Origin: Asaia lannensis NBRC 102526
GTDB lineage: Bacteria; Pseudomonadota; Alphaproteobacteria; Acetobacterales; Acetobacteraceae
DNA length: 64,000 nucleotides
Direction of reading: 5' to 3'
Assembly: GCF_024054035.1 (NCBI RefSeq)
Contig: NZ_JAMXQU010000001.1
Location: 434,001-498,000 of the forward strand
Positions 18,389 to 27,117 of the stretch are shown one piece after another. The position numbers were made by a program, and so were the translations under genes. Every line of letters starts with the position of its first letter. Position 1 is the stretch's first letter. The notes under the pieces are model-generated. The model saw only the letters and a list, made by a program, of their open reading frames with translations, was not told where the DNA came from and made no database searches.

Positions 18389-19283
18389 AATCACTCTGGG
18401 CAAGGCCCGTAAACTCCCCGGTCAGTATCTCATCAGGGACGGGCGCGATTTCGAGCTGAAATCCATCAGACCACAGGATCATGGCGGGTTTCACAAGAAG
18501 CATGCGGAGGCCTGGATTGCCAGACGGCGTGCCCATCTGGGTGCTCTGCAGGAGCGACTGGCTGCCGAGCACCGCTATTCGATGCTTGTCGTGCTTCAGG
18601 GTATGGACGGTGCCGGCAAGGATAGCCTGATCCAGCATGTCATGACTGGCATGAACCCGCAGGGCACGAAGGTCGTCTCGTTCAAGCAGCCGAATAACAT
18701 CGAATCGGCTCATGATTATCTGTGGCGCGTGCATATGGCCGTGCCGGCACGCGGGCAGGTCGGGGTGTTCAACCGCAGCCATTACGAAGATGTTCTGGTC
18801 GCACGCGTTCATGCCGACAAGCTCGATACCAATGGCATGCAGGGCGATCCCAACAAGCCCGAGTTCTGGGACAACCGCCTGAAGGACATACGCGACTTCG
18901 AGTCCTATCTCGGCCGGCAGGGGATCCATATTCTCAAGGTGATGCTGCACATGTCGCCCGATCGCCAGAAAGAGCGTCTTCTGCGCCGTCTGCGTCGACC
19001 GGACAAAAGATGGAAATTCGACGAAAGCGATCTGACGGAGCGTCAGTTCTGGCCAGCCTATTCCAAGGCCTATGAGGAGGCAATCCGGGCTACGGCGACG
19101 GAACATGCGCCTTGGCTGGTCGTTCCCTCGAACAGGAAATGGTACGCGCGTCTGGTGGTCATGGAGGCGCTGATCGCAAGGCTCGAAAGCCTGAGTCCTG
19201 AGCCGCCACCGCCTTCGCCCGAGATAATGGCCAATATCGACCGGATCGAAGCCAAACTCGAGGCGAGCCAGATACCGGACTAG
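18381..19283 (+). CDS. ppk2: Polyphosphate kinase 2 family protein
   Basis: A PPK2-type nucleotide phosphotransferase of about 300 residues that moves phosphate between polyphosphate and nucleotides. Walker A is GMDGAGKDS (residues 74-82), and the Walker-B-like VGVFNRSHYEDVLVARV and FWDNRLKDIRDFESYL are characteristic, as is the lid segment RRPDKRWKFDESDLTER. GTG 18381 is chosen because it overlaps the ydfG stop (GTGACTGA) and gives the common N-terminus ITLGKARKLPGQY. An in-frame GTG at 18357 would add eight residues. Whether it prefers ADP, GDP or AMP cannot be decided here. A terminator-like hairpin follows. Confidence 0.92.
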   Translation: MTEITLGKARKLPGQYLIRDGRDFELKSIRPQDHGGFHKKHAEAWIARRRAHLGALQERLAAEHRYSMLVVLQGMDGAGKDSLIQHVMTGMNPQGTKVVSFKQPNNIESAHDYLWRVHMAVPARGQVGVFNRSHYEDVLVARVHADKLDTNGMQGDPNKPEFWDNRLKDIRDFESYLGRQGIHILKVMLHMSPDRQKERLLRRLRRPDKRWKFDESDLTERQFWPAYSKAYEEAIRATATEHAPWLVVPSNRKWYARLVVMEALIARLESLSPEPPPPSPEIMANIDRIEAKLEASQIPD

Positions 19284-19337
19284 ACCGGGTTTGCCGGCTT
19301 GCTGCCCAGCGTTCTGGCATAGCAACTGCACAGAGAG

Positions 19338-19368
19338 ACCCGACAGGGCTTTGAGGGCTTTGTCGGGT
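19338..19368 (+). terminator. Hairpin after ppk2
   Basis: ACCCGACA (19338-19345) pairs perfectly with TGTCGGGT (19361-19368) around a 15-base loop. There is no T-tract. Confidence 0.4.
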
Positions 19369-19392
19369 GGATCTGGAGATTGAGAGAAATAT

Positions 19393-19417
19393 CGTTCTCC
19401 TGTTTCGCAGGAGAACG
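19393..19417 (-). terminator. Terminator of the DsbA-like gene
   Basis: A perfect 10-bp stem CGTTCTCCTG (19393-19402) with CAGGAGAACG (19408-19417), loop TTTCG, lies six bases beyond the stop of the minus-strand gene. On the minus strand it is followed by ATATTTCTCTC, which is moderately T-rich. Confidence 0.6.
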
Positions 19418-19422
19418 TCCGG

Positions 19423-20214
19423 TCAATGTGCGGTGCGACGGGCGGTCTTGATCTGTTCGCGCAGTTCGTCGGCCGAGATAGCGCCGGGAATGATGGCGCT
19501 GGTGCCGAAAACGAAGGTCGGCGTGCCGTCGAGCCCGATCAGACGGGCCTCGGCAAGGTTCTCGTTGATCTGAGCTGCCACACCGGGTGTGTGCATATCG
19601 GTTACGAGTTTATCCGCATTCAGGCCATTGGCCGTGGCAAGCTGGCGGATACGGTCGAGTGTCGGGGGCGCTGTATCCTGCATCAGGGCACGCTTCATTT
19701 TCTCGTAGCCGCCCTGGAGAGCTGCCGCGAAAATAGCCTGTGTATCGAGCACGCTCTTCTCGCTCAGCACCGGCACAATCTTTTCCACAAGGCGCAGCTT
19801 CGGATCGGACTTCAGCAGGGCATCCACGAGGGGGACCATGCTGCGGCAATAACCGCAGCGCGGGTCGAGAAACTCGACGATGGTCAGATCGCCCTGCGGG
19901 TTGCCACGCACTGTATAGTCCGGTCCCTTCTGCAGGCGTTCACGATCGGACCGGACATGGGTCAGGGCATCGCCAGCGGCTTTCTGCTGTGCGCCCTGAC
20001 GCAGGGCGACAATGGCGTCGCTGAGAATGCTGGGATCGTTCTTGAGGGCGTCGCGCATGATCGAGACGATCTCGGCCCGCTGCTCCGGGCTGAAAGACGC
20101 ACCGGTAGCGGGCTGCCCAGAAGCAGGCGCAGCAATGACGGGGGCGACAGTCGATGCGGTCATGCCGAGGGCGAGAAAAGCGCCGGCAAGCCGTGCGCGG
20201 GTCGGGCGGGTCAT
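19423..20214 (-). CDS. DsbA-family periplasmic thiol:disulphide oxidoreductase
   Basis: A 263-residue exported thioredoxin-fold protein. The signal peptide runs to about residue 28 (SPase site after PVIA). A helical N-terminal extension of about 70 residues (SPEQRAEIVSIMRDALKNDPSIL) is typical of the Com1/BdbD-like subgroup. The active site is FLDPRCGYCRSM (Cys120-Gly-Tyr-Cys123), and the cis-proline loop is GLDGTPTFVFG. It is likely to form or shuffle disulphides in the periplasm, where PQQ enzymes and binding proteins need them. ATG 20214 is preceded by AGGA. It stands alone, divergent from the GGT-like gene. Confidence 0.9.
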   Translation of the reverse strand: MTRPTRARLAGAFLALGMTASTVAPVIAAPASGQPATGASFSPEQRAEIVSIMRDALKNDPSILSDAIVALRQGAQQKAAGDALTHVRSDRERLQKGPDYTVRGNPQGDLTIVEFLDPRCGYCRSMVPLVDALLKSDPKLRLVEKIVPVLSEKSVLDTQAIFAAALQGGYEKMKRALMQDTAPPTLDRIRQLATANGLNADKLVTDMHTPGVAAQINENLAEARLIGLDGTPTFVFGTSAIIPGAISADELREQIKTARRTAH

Positions 20215-20420
20215 GATGACGGTCCTGCAAAGCGGGAAAAGAGAGGTCTCTGCATAGGGCAGAGCGTGCGATTTCGCAAAACCGCAGGGACGCTGGCAGG
20301 TTGCCCATCGCCCGGATCACGGTTAGATGCGTTAACGAACCCAATTTCCAGACAGTTGCCTCTTCGGCCCTGAAGATATCCAGCTCTGTCCGGATCAGTA
20401 GAGAGAAGGCTTGCCGGGTC

Positions 20421-21851
20421 ATGGAGACACCGCACGTGGCGCATCGTCGGACGAACGCCCCCCGTTGCCCTGCAGGGCGTATTGCGCGCAAGGCAGGTTT
20501 GCGGTCGGCCTGCGTTCTGACAGCGGGCGTCCTGCTGGCCGGGTGCAGCGATGTCTCGCATATCGGCCACAGCCTGTTCGGCAAGACCACACCGATCGTC
20601 ACCGGTTATATCGGCACGGTGGTAGCCGATGAGCCGCGCGCGGCACTGATCGGGCGCGATGTGCTGGTTCATGGCGGCAATGCGGCCGATGCGGCTGCTG
20701 CGGTCGGCATGGCCCTTTCTGTCACTCTGCCCTCGCGTGCCTCGCTCGGCGGCGGCGGGGCCTGTCTGGTAACCCGTGCAAACGAGACGCCACAGGCCTT
20801 CACCTTCCTTCCGGCTTCGGCACCGGCCGCTCCTGCGACGCGTCAGGCTGCGTTGCCCATGACGCCGCGCGGCCTCTTCACCATGCAGCTGCGCTACGGC
20901 ACGGTCGAGTTTGCCGATCTGCTCAGCCCGTCCGTGCGTCTGGCGCGAAGCGGCACCACGGTCAGCCGTGTACTTGCGGGCGATATTGCCGCCGTCCAGA
21001 CGGCGCTTTTTGCAGACGATGCCGCTCATACGGTGTTCAGCCGTCCCGATGGTACGCCCCTGCAGAACGGCGATGCGCTGGTTCAGCCTCAGCTCGCAAG
21101 CTTTCTGGAGCGCATGACCAATCTTGGCGTGGGCGATCTCTATAACGGGGCGCTGGGCGCAATTTTCGTCGAAGGGGCCAACAAGGCTGGCGGGGGTCTT
21201 TCCACGTCCGCCATGCGCAAGGCCATGCCCTTGCAGCTCGCACCGCTCAAGCTCGAACAGGATGGTTATACCGCCTCGTTCCTGCCGCCGCCTGCCGATG
21301 GCGGCATCGGTGCTGCCGTGGCCTTCCGTTCCGGTGGCTCGGCACAGGGCGCTGTCGCGACATGGCGCAGCGAGGACAGGCACGGTCTGAGCAGCGAAGC
21401 CCTGCTGAGCGCGGCCCAGACCCTCGTCAATTCGGGCTCGACCTATAACGGCACCTTGCCCGCCCTGCCTGCCTCGACCTCTTTCGTCGTGACGGACGAC
21501 AAGGGCGGCGCGGTGGCCTGCGCCCTGACGGATAACAACCTGTTCGGCACCGGGCGTATGGCTGACGGCACCGGTGTTCTGCTGGCGGCCGCCCCCGGTC
21601 GCTACCCGGCGCCTCTGCTGGCTGCGGCTATCCTGCAACGTCGTGGCACGCTGGTCGGCGCCATGGCGGCATCGGGACAGAACGATGCAGCCGATGCGGT
21701 TGCGCAGGCTGCGCGTGCCGCTCTTGTGGGAACGACCGTTCCGCATGAAGGGCAGGGCCGCGTGAATGCCTCGCTCTGCAAGGGTGGCGAATGCCATGGC
21801 GATACGGATCCGCGCGGCGGCGGGCTGTCAGTGGGCAGCATCAATAACTGA
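20421..21851 (+). CDS. Gamma-glutamyltransferase-like lipoprotein
   Basis: A 476-residue protein of the gamma-glutamyltranspeptidase fold. A lipobox (GVLLAGC, Cys42) after an Arg-rich N-terminus predicts a lipoprotein. ALIGRDVLVHGGNAADAAAAVGMALSVT is the classical GGT N-terminal motif, and NNLFGTGRMADGTGVLL aligns with the small-subunit NTTFGTGIVAGESGILL. In the segment matching the autocatalytic TTHYSVVD of E. coli GGT this protein reads STSFVVTD, so Ser352 sits where the Thr nucleophile is expected. It is shorter than typical GGTs (about 550-580). It could be an active enzyme with Ser, an unprocessed paralogue or a scaffold. The frame is open from 20301, but ATG 20421 gives the clean lipoprotein start. 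Confidence 0.78.
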   Translation: METPHVAHRRTNAPRCPAGRIARKAGLRSACVLTAGVLLAGCSDVSHIGHSLFGKTTPIVTGYIGTVVADEPRAALIGRDVLVHGGNAADAAAAVGMALSVTLPSRASLGGGGACLVTRANETPQAFTFLPASAPAAPATRQAALPMTPRGLFTMQLRYGTVEFADLLSPSVRLARSGTTVSRVLAGDIAAVQTALFADDAAHTVFSRPDGTPLQNGDALVQPQLASFLERMTNLGVGDLYNGALGAIFVEGANKAGGGLSTSAMRKAMPLQLAPLKLEQDGYTASFLPPPADGGIGAAVAFRSGGSAQGAVATWRSEDRHGLSSEALLSAAQTLVNSGSTYNGTLPALPASTSFVVTDDKGGAVACALTDNNLFGTGRMADGTGVLLAAAPGRYPAPLLAAAILQRRGTLVGAMAASGQNDAADAVAQAARAALVGTTVPHEGQGRVNASLCKGGECHGDTDPRGGGLSVGSINN

Positions 21852-21948
21852 CGTTTGCCGCTTGCCGGTAGAGCCTGTGAGCGGTCGCCGGCGGTGTCGC
21901 TGGAACCGGCTTCGGACAGCCCGGATTTCATCGATGGAAGTGATACGG

Positions 21949-21976
21949 ATACCCCCTCGAAAGAGGGGGTATTTTT
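21949..21976 (+). terminator. Rho-independent terminator after the GGT-like gene
   Basis: A perfect 10-bp stem ATACCCCCTC (21949-21958) with GAGGGGGTAT (21963-21972), GAAA tetraloop, runs directly into a T5 tract (21972-21976). A textbook terminator that isolates recA from the upstream gene. Confidence 0.92.
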
Positions 21977-21987
21977 CGTTCCGGCCC

Positions 21988-22037
21988 TTGCGCACACCGT
22001 GGATGATCATGATATGTTCTCAAGAACAAAAGTGAAC
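21988..22037 (+). promoter_or_regulatory. recA promoter with SOS-box-like repeats
   Basis: TTGCGC (21988-21993) and TGATAT (22010-22015), 16 bases apart, look like -35 and -10 hexamers. Immediately downstream are GTTCTCAAGAAC (22016-22027) and a second GAAC at 22034-22037. Alphaproteobacterial LexA sites are usually GTTC-N7-GTTC; here the two direct GAAC copies are separated by six bases, so the match is imperfect, but the position is right for SOS repression of recA. Confidence 0.5.
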
Positions 22038-22113
22038 GATCAACACGAATCGCTCTCCCCCGATTGCTGTTCTCATGGAGTTCGGCAACACTGGCATGAG
22101 CGGAGGACAGGAT

Positions 22114-23157
22114 ATGAGCGTGGACAGGACGAAAGCACTCGAAGGTGCATTGAGCCAGATCGAACGGGCTTTCGGCAAAGGGTCGATCATGCGCATGGGG
22201 CAGCGCCCCAAGGAACAGGCCGACGTGATTTCCACGGGCTCTCTGGGGCTCGATATCGGTCTCGGTATCGGTGGTCTGCCGCGTGGTCGTATCATCGAGA
22301 TTTACGGCCCTGAAAGCTCGGGCAAGACGACACTCGCCCTGCACGCCATTGCCGAAGCCCAGAAAAAGGGCGGCACCTGCGCCTTTATCGATGCGGAACA
22401 CGCACTCGATCCCGGCTATGCGCGCAAGCTCGGCGTCGATGTCGACAACCTGCTGCTCAGCCAGCCCGATGCCGGCGAACAGGCGCTGGAAATTGCGGAT
22501 ACACTCGTGCGTTCGGGTGCCGTCGATGTGCTGGTAGTCGACTCCGTTGCCGCTCTCGTGCCGCGTGCGGAGCTTGAGGGCGATATGGGCGACAGCCATG
22601 TCGGTCTGCATGCCCGTCTAATGAGCCAGGCCCTGCGCAAGCTGACCGGTACGGTTTCGCGCTCGAACACGATGGTGATCTTCCTCAACCAGATCCGTAT
22701 GAAGATCGGCGTGATGTTCGGCAATCCCGAGACTACGACCGGCGGTAACGCGCTGAAATTCTATGCATCGGTCCGTCTGGACATCCGCCGTATCGGCTCG
22801 ATCAAGGATCGTGACGAGGTGGTCGGCAACCAGACCCGCGTGAAGGTGGTCAAGAACAAGATGGCCCCGCCTTTCCGTCAGGTCGAATTCGACATCATGT
22901 ATGGCGAGGGAATCAGCAAGGTCGGTGAGCTGATCGATCTGGGTGTCAAGGCGAACATCGTCGAGAAATCCGGCGCCTGGTTCTCGTATGACAGCACCCG
23001 TGTCGGTCAGGGTCGTGAGAACGCCAAGCAGTTCCTGCGCGACCATCCCGAAATGGCCGCAGATATCGAGCGTCGTATTCGTGAACAGGCCGGTGTCGTG
23101 GCCGAGGCTCTGATGACCTCCCCCGGCGAGCAGGAAGAAGACGATATCGAGGCCTGA
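22114..23157 (+). CDS. recA: Recombinase RecA
   Basis: ATP-dependent strand-exchange protein and SOS co-protease, 347 residues. The N-terminal [26 protein letters not shown], Walker [10 protein letters not shown], the loop [33 protein letters not shown] and the C-terminal acidic tail EEDDIEA are all canonical. ATGs at 22075 and 22096 are in frame, but 22114 has GGAGGA (22102-22107) six bases upstream and gives the standard N-terminus. It is monocistronic: terminator before (21949-21976) and hairpin after (23168-23194). Confidence 0.98.
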   Translation: MSVDRTKALEGALSQIERAFGKGSIMRMGQRPKEQADVISTGSLGLDIGLGIGGLPRGRIIEIYGPESSGKTTLALHAIAEAQKKGGTCAFIDAEHALDPGYARKLGVDVDNLLLSQPDAGEQALEIADTLVRSGAVDVLVVDSVAALVPRAELEGDMGDSHVGLHARLMSQALRKLTGTVSRSNTMVIFLNQIRMKIGVMFGNPETTTGGNALKFYASVRLDIRRIGSIKDRDEVVGNQTRVKVVKNKMAPPFRQVEFDIMYGEGISKVGELIDLGVKANIVEKSGAWFSYDSTRVGQGRENAKQFLRDHPEMAADIERRIREQAGVVAEALMTSPGEQEEDDIEA

Positions 23158-23167
23158 GCCTCATCGT

Positions 23168-23194
23168 TGCGGGGTGGCTTCGAACCGCCCCGCA
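23168..23194 (+). terminator. Hairpin after recA
   Basis: TGCGGGGTGG (23168-23177) pairs with CCGCCCCGCA (23185-23194) with one G-T pair and the loop CTTCGAA, ten bases beyond the recA stop. No T-tract follows directly. Confidence 0.5.
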
Positions 23195-23333
23195 TCCTGA
23201 CAACGAGACGTTTTACGATCCGGGTTGAAAAGGGTCAGTTTCTTTCCCGGGATTGAGGTACGGGGCAAGGAGCGGCGCTCCATGCCACATGTTCTTCCCC
23301 GTCCGTCTGACGACGCAGACTCCCATGCGTTCC

Positions 23334-24365
23334 TTATTGGACCTGGTTGGCGTTTTGCGCATTTGTCGGATCGCCTGCCGGCCAGTAGGCCGCAGCCAGC
23401 TCGTTCTGGCAGGCTTCGATCTGATCCTGAATCCAGTGCATGAATTCATGCAGACCGCGAATGATGATGTCTTCGGCAGTCTGATCCTCGACCGTTGCGC
23501 GTAGCTCTGACAGGCGTTCCTGCACTGCCGAGCTCTGCTTTCTCAGATTGTAATGGCTGGAAAGCGCACCGAGCACGGAATCGGCATGGCGCAGGTTGAG
23601 GGCAAGAGAGCGGGGGAACCCCTCGTTCTTGAGCAGGAATCCGACGACATTGGCCGGTGTGGTGGTGACTGGTTTGAGGCGGCGAAAGGCGTGATAGGCC
23701 GCCGCAGATCGCAGAACGGCCGCCCATTGCGTCATGTCTATTTCAGACCCGACCTCTGCCGCATCGGGCAGAAGCGTGTGATAGCGCGTATCGATCAGGC
23801 GGGTAATCTGATCGCTGCGCTCAAGATGACGGCCCAGCAGATAGAACAGCCAGGCCTGATCGCGATAAAGCGTCCCTTCCGTGACACCTGCATGAGACTG
23901 GCACTCCTGCTTGATACGGTTACACAGGGCGGAAAGCCCGGTCTGTCGTATGTCGCTGTCGTTGAGATCGAGCATCCAGCGGGTGAAGACGTTCAGATGC
24001 ATCCACATTTCCGTGGAAATCAGGGGACGCGCCGAGCGGGCATTGTCGCGCACGAAATGCGCCATGGCCTTGATGGAGCTCGGATTGGCACAATCGGTGA
24101 TATAAAAGCGCAGATAATCCTCTTCCTTCGCAGCAGGATAGAGGGCGCGAAACCGGGCCTCATCGCTGTTGATCTGCACGATCGAGTCCCAGACGGGGCG
24201 TCCATCCACACCGCGCACGAAGGCTTCGGTCACTTCGAGCACGCGTGCCAGATTCTCGATGCGCTCCATGTAGCGCGCAAGCCACATCATGTTCTCTGCG
24301 TAGCGCGACAGAAGCGTGTTCAGATCGGGCTGTATGCTTGCCATATGCGGGTTGAAGCGGCTCAT
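23334..24365 (-). CDS. Alpha-E domain-containing protein
   Basis: A 343-residue all-helical protein whose start, LLSRYAENMMWLARYMERIENLARVLEVTEAF, carries the conserved Glu/Arg helix that names the alpha-E domain. The rest is predicted helical with RYHTLLPDA, ALNLRHADSVLGALSSHY and a coiled segment near the C-terminus. The family has no proven activity but is nearly always encoded next to a circularly permuted ATP-grasp ligase, with which it is thought to act. The ATG at 24365 overlaps the stop of that gene (ATGA), so the two are translationally coupled. An upstream in-frame start at 24380 is possible but less likely. Confidence 0.88.
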   Translation of the reverse strand: MSRFNPHMASIQPDLNTLLSRYAENMMWLARYMERIENLARVLEVTEAFVRGVDGRPVWDSIVQINSDEARFRALYPAAKEEDYLRFYITDCANPSSIKAMAHFVRDNARSARPLISTEMWMHLNVFTRWMLDLNDSDIRQTGLSALCNRIKQECQSHAGVTEGTLYRDQAWLFYLLGRHLERSDQITRLIDTRYHTLLPDAAEVGSEIDMTQWAAVLRSAAAYHAFRRLKPVTTTPANVVGFLLKNEGFPRSLALNLRHADSVLGALSSHYNLRKQSSAVQERLSELRATVEDQTAEDIIIRGLHEFMHWIQDQIEACQNELAAAYWPAGDPTNAQNANQVQ

Positions 24366-25828
24366 GCGGACATCACCCACGTATCTTTCGACCCGCCACC
24401 CTGCGAGGAATTGACCACCAGAGACCCTTTGCGCAAGGCAACGCGGGACAGGCCGCCGGGCAGCACCCAGGTGGTTTTTCCGGTTACGGCAAAGGGGCGC
24501 AGATCGACATGGCGCCCTTCCACGCCGGCTGGACAGAGCGTGGGCACCACCGACAGATCGATGACAGGCTGGCTGATATAATTGGCGGGGTTTTCGATCA
24601 GCTTTTCGCGAAAGGCATCGAGTTCGCTCTCTGTGGCATGTGGCCCGATGATAAGACCGTACCCGCCCGAATCCCCGACCGGCTTCACGACCAGACTGGC
24701 AAGATTGTCCAGCGTAAAGGCCAGTCCCTCCGGCTCGCCGCAGATATGCGTTTCCACGCTGTCGAGTATGGGTTCCTCATTCAGGTAATAGCGTATGATA
24801 CGCGGCATATAGGCGTAGACCGCCTTGTCATCGGCAACGCCCGTGCCGAGCGCATTGGCCAGGGTGACATTGCCCCGGCAATACGCCTCTACCAGACCCG
24901 GTACGCCAAGCAGGCTTTCCGGATTGAAAGCGAGCGGATCGAGAAAGGCATCGTCGATCCGTCGGTAGATCGAATGGACCGGGCGCAACCCGGCGACGGT
25001 GCGCATGAAAACATGATGGTTTTCGACCACCAGATCGCGTCCCTCGACCAGAGGTACGCCCATTTCACGCGCAAGAAACACATGTTCGAAATAGGCCGAG
25101 TTATAAATGCCCGGCGACAGCAGAACGACCTGAGGATCCGCGACGCCTTCAGGCGCTACGTCGCACAGCGCGCGATGGAGCTTTATGCCGTAATCCTCGA
25201 CGGAACGGAGCGCGATGCCCGATGCCAGATCGGGCAGGAGGCGCAGCATCATGTGACGGTTTTCGATAACGTAGGAGACACCCGAAGGGGTGCGGGCATT
25301 ATCTTCCAGAACCATAAAACGCCCGGAACGGTCACGAATGAGATCGGTGCCGTTGATATGCACATACACACCGCCCGGCACGTCCACGCCGATCATGGTC
25401 TTGCAGTAATTGGGGTTCTTCAGCACCAGATCGGCGGGGATAACGCCATCATCGAGGATCTTGCGGTCGTGGTAGATGTCCCACAGGAACAGGTTGATGG
25501 CCCTGACGCGCTGCTGAACGCCTTTCTCGACATGCTCCCATTCCTCTGCCGTCAGCAGGCGCGGGATCATGTCGAAGGGCAGGATACGGTCGATCGCCTC
25601 ACGTTCGGTATAGACGGTAAAGGTAATCCCGAGACGCCAGAGCTGGTTCTCTGCATCGGTCGTCCTGTCACGAAGATCGGTCAGGGTCAGGTGGGCCAGA
25701 CGTTCCTGCACCCTGAGCAGGGCTTCGGGCAGGGCGCTCCCGCGATTCATCAGCTCGCAGTAGAAAGGCGGCGTGTCATAGGTTGAGAAAATACCGGCTT
25801 CATGGATGGGCGAGGCGTCGAGCGCCAT
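24362..25828 (-). CDS. Circularly permuted ATP-grasp type 2 ligase-like protein
   Basis: A 488-residue predicted amide/peptide-bond ligase. Family marks are the N-terminal RLAHLTLTDLRDRTTDAENQLWRLGITF, RILPFDMIPRLLTAEEWEHVEKGVQQRVRAIN, the nucleotide-site segments FMVLEDNARTPSGVSYVIENR and LVEGRDLVVENHHVF, and the C-terminal VVKPVGDSGGYGLIIGP. Such proteins (formerly DUF404/DUF407) are predicted to couple a carboxylate to an amine using ATP. ATG 25828 follows AAGGTGAG and is preferred to the in-frame GTG at 25837. It is first in a coupled pair with the alpha-E gene and divergent from a transglutaminase/metallopeptidase pair, a known conserved neighbourhood. Confidence 0.9.
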   Translation of the reverse strand: MALDASPIHEAGIFSTYDTPPFYCELMNRGSALPEALLRVQERLAHLTLTDLRDRTTDAENQLWRLGITFTVYTEREAIDRILPFDMIPRLLTAEEWEHVEKGVQQRVRAINLFLWDIYHDRKILDDGVIPADLVLKNPNYCKTMIGVDVPGGVYVHINGTDLIRDRSGRFMVLEDNARTPSGVSYVIENRHMMLRLLPDLASGIALRSVEDYGIKLHRALCDVAPEGVADPQVVLLSPGIYNSAYFEHVFLAREMGVPLVEGRDLVVENHHVFMRTVAGLRPVHSIYRRIDDAFLDPLAFNPESLLGVPGLVEAYCRGNVTLANALGTGVADDKAVYAYMPRIIRYYLNEEPILDSVETHICGEPEGLAFTLDNLASLVVKPVGDSGGYGLIIGPHATESELDAFREKLIENPANYISQPVIDLSVVPTLCPAGVEGRHVDLRPFAVTGKTTWVLPGGLSRVALRKGSLVVNSSQGGGSKDTWVMSA

Positions 25829-26212
25829 ATGTCTCACCTTCTTGTTCGGGATTAACTGGTATATCCTGAGCCGAAACGTTACGGTTCAATATTAAACTAT
25901 CAAAAAAGAGGCTTTGCCAAGGGATAAAAGAATGCCTGTCCTGTTCGCGGTCTGCGGATTATTGGCGTCAAACAGGAGAGACATGATTTGGTTGCGACGC
26001 CCACGGGAAATTGCCTTGTCTTCGGATCACGGGTTCATGAGAGACAGCATATCGGTGAGAGGTGGGGCACCGGCGGGAAACGGGGTATCGGGGCGATAAG
26101 GTTGGACAACAGCCGTGCAACCGGCTGCATGAGAGGAGGAAACGGAGCAACGCATGAGGACGGGTACGAGGACACCGTATGCAGGGGGATGGTGCCAGCC
26201 AGAGGGCTGCTT
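25829..26212. other. Divergent promoter region of the ATP-grasp/transglutaminase cluster
   Basis: About 384 bases between divergent genes. The half next to the ATP-grasp gene is AT-rich and holds its likely promoter. The other half has an open frame on + from 25988 that joins the transglutaminase frame, but its Gly/Arg/Cys-rich translation does not look like a protein domain and I treat it as untranslated. Confidence 0.45.
25876..25903 (-). promoter_or_regulatory. Promoter of the ATP-grasp/alpha-E operon
   Basis: On the minus strand TTGATA (25903-25898) and TAACGT (25881-25876) are 16 bases apart, a good sigma-70 pair about 50 bases upstream of ATG 25828. The spacer is AT-rich. Confidence 0.5.
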
Positions 26213-27076
26213 ATGAGCACGCCTGTGCTCCTCAATCATCGTACATCCTATCGTTACGACCGGATGGTATCTCTCGGACCGCAGACCATTCGGCTGAGAC
26301 CGCCCGTTCATATGCGCAATGCCATCATGACCTACGCCCTGACGATCGGGCCGGATCATGCCGGGCTGACATGGAGGCAGGACACACATGGCAATGTCGT
26401 GTCCGAGGTCAGCTTCAGCGAGCGTATGGCGCAGTTCACCGTCGATGTGAGCATGATCGTCGATCTTGCCCCCTACGATCCGCTTGTCACGCTCTCGCGT
26501 GCTGCAGGCATGGCGCCTCATCATGAGTCCGATTACCGACGCCCGGTCGTGGCGGCAGAGGTGCTCGCCCCCTTTCTGGAAGCGGACGATCCATCTCCGG
26601 CAGAAACCCATCTCGCACGACTGACGACGCTCGCGCGTCGTATCGCGACGCGCCTGCATTATATGCGCAGGCTCGAACCCGGTGTCTGGACACCGCAGGA
26701 GACGCTCGCCCGCGAGGCGGGGTCATGCCGTGACAGTGCGTGGCTACTGATCGCTCTGGCGCGTCATCTCGGTTATGCCGCGCGTTTCGTTTCAGGCTAT
26801 CTGATCGAACCGTCTGCCCTGCAGGCCGATCCCGACCGCCTTGTGTGCGATCTGCACGCCTGGGCAGAAATCTGGGTGCCCGAACATGGCTGGGTCGGGT
26901 TCGACACCACTTCGGGGCGCCTTGCAGCACAGAACCATATCCCTCTGGCAGCCTCCGATACGCCCGAAGACGCAGCCCCCATATCGGGATTGCTCGACCA
27001 GTGTCAGGCTGAATTCGATGTTCTGATGCAGGCCCATTTCCTTCATCGCGACGACAGGCGGGAACCAAAGCCCTGA
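26213..27076 (+). CDS. Transglutaminase-like cysteine protease family protein
   Basis: A 287-residue cytosolic protein. An N-terminal beta domain (LLNHRTSYRYDRMVSLGPQTIRLRP...) precedes a transglutaminase/protease core whose triad is visible: Cys172 in AGSCRDSAWLLIALAR, His215 in DLHAWAEIWVPEHGW and Asp231 in VGFDTTSGR. Bacterial members of this group usually hydrolyse or transfer amide bonds. Start: ATG 26213 with AGAGGG a few bases upstream; the same frame is open from 25988. It is divergent from the ATP-grasp pair and followed 41 bases later by the metallopeptidase gene, suggesting a ligase/peptidase system acting on the same conjugate. Confidence 0.88.
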   Translation: MSTPVLLNHRTSYRYDRMVSLGPQTIRLRPPVHMRNAIMTYALTIGPDHAGLTWRQDTHGNVVSEVSFSERMAQFTVDVSMIVDLAPYDPLVTLSRAAGMAPHHESDYRRPVVAAEVLAPFLEADDPSPAETHLARLTTLARRIATRLHYMRRLEPGVWTPQETLAREAGSCRDSAWLLIALARHLGYAARFVSGYLIEPSALQADPDRLVCDLHAWAEIWVPEHGWVGFDTTSGRLAAQNHIPLAASDTPEDAAPISGLLDQCQAEFDVLMQAHFLHRDDRREPKP

Positions 27077-27117
27077 CAGGCAGTTCCGGGTGGGAACCTC
27101 ATCTGGATGGTCGGAAA

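Noticed and set aside
20211-21797. 528-codon open frame on - opposite the GGT-like gene
   Set aside because: Low-complexity Arg/Gly/His-rich translation antisense to a gene with clear GGT motifs and a lipobox.
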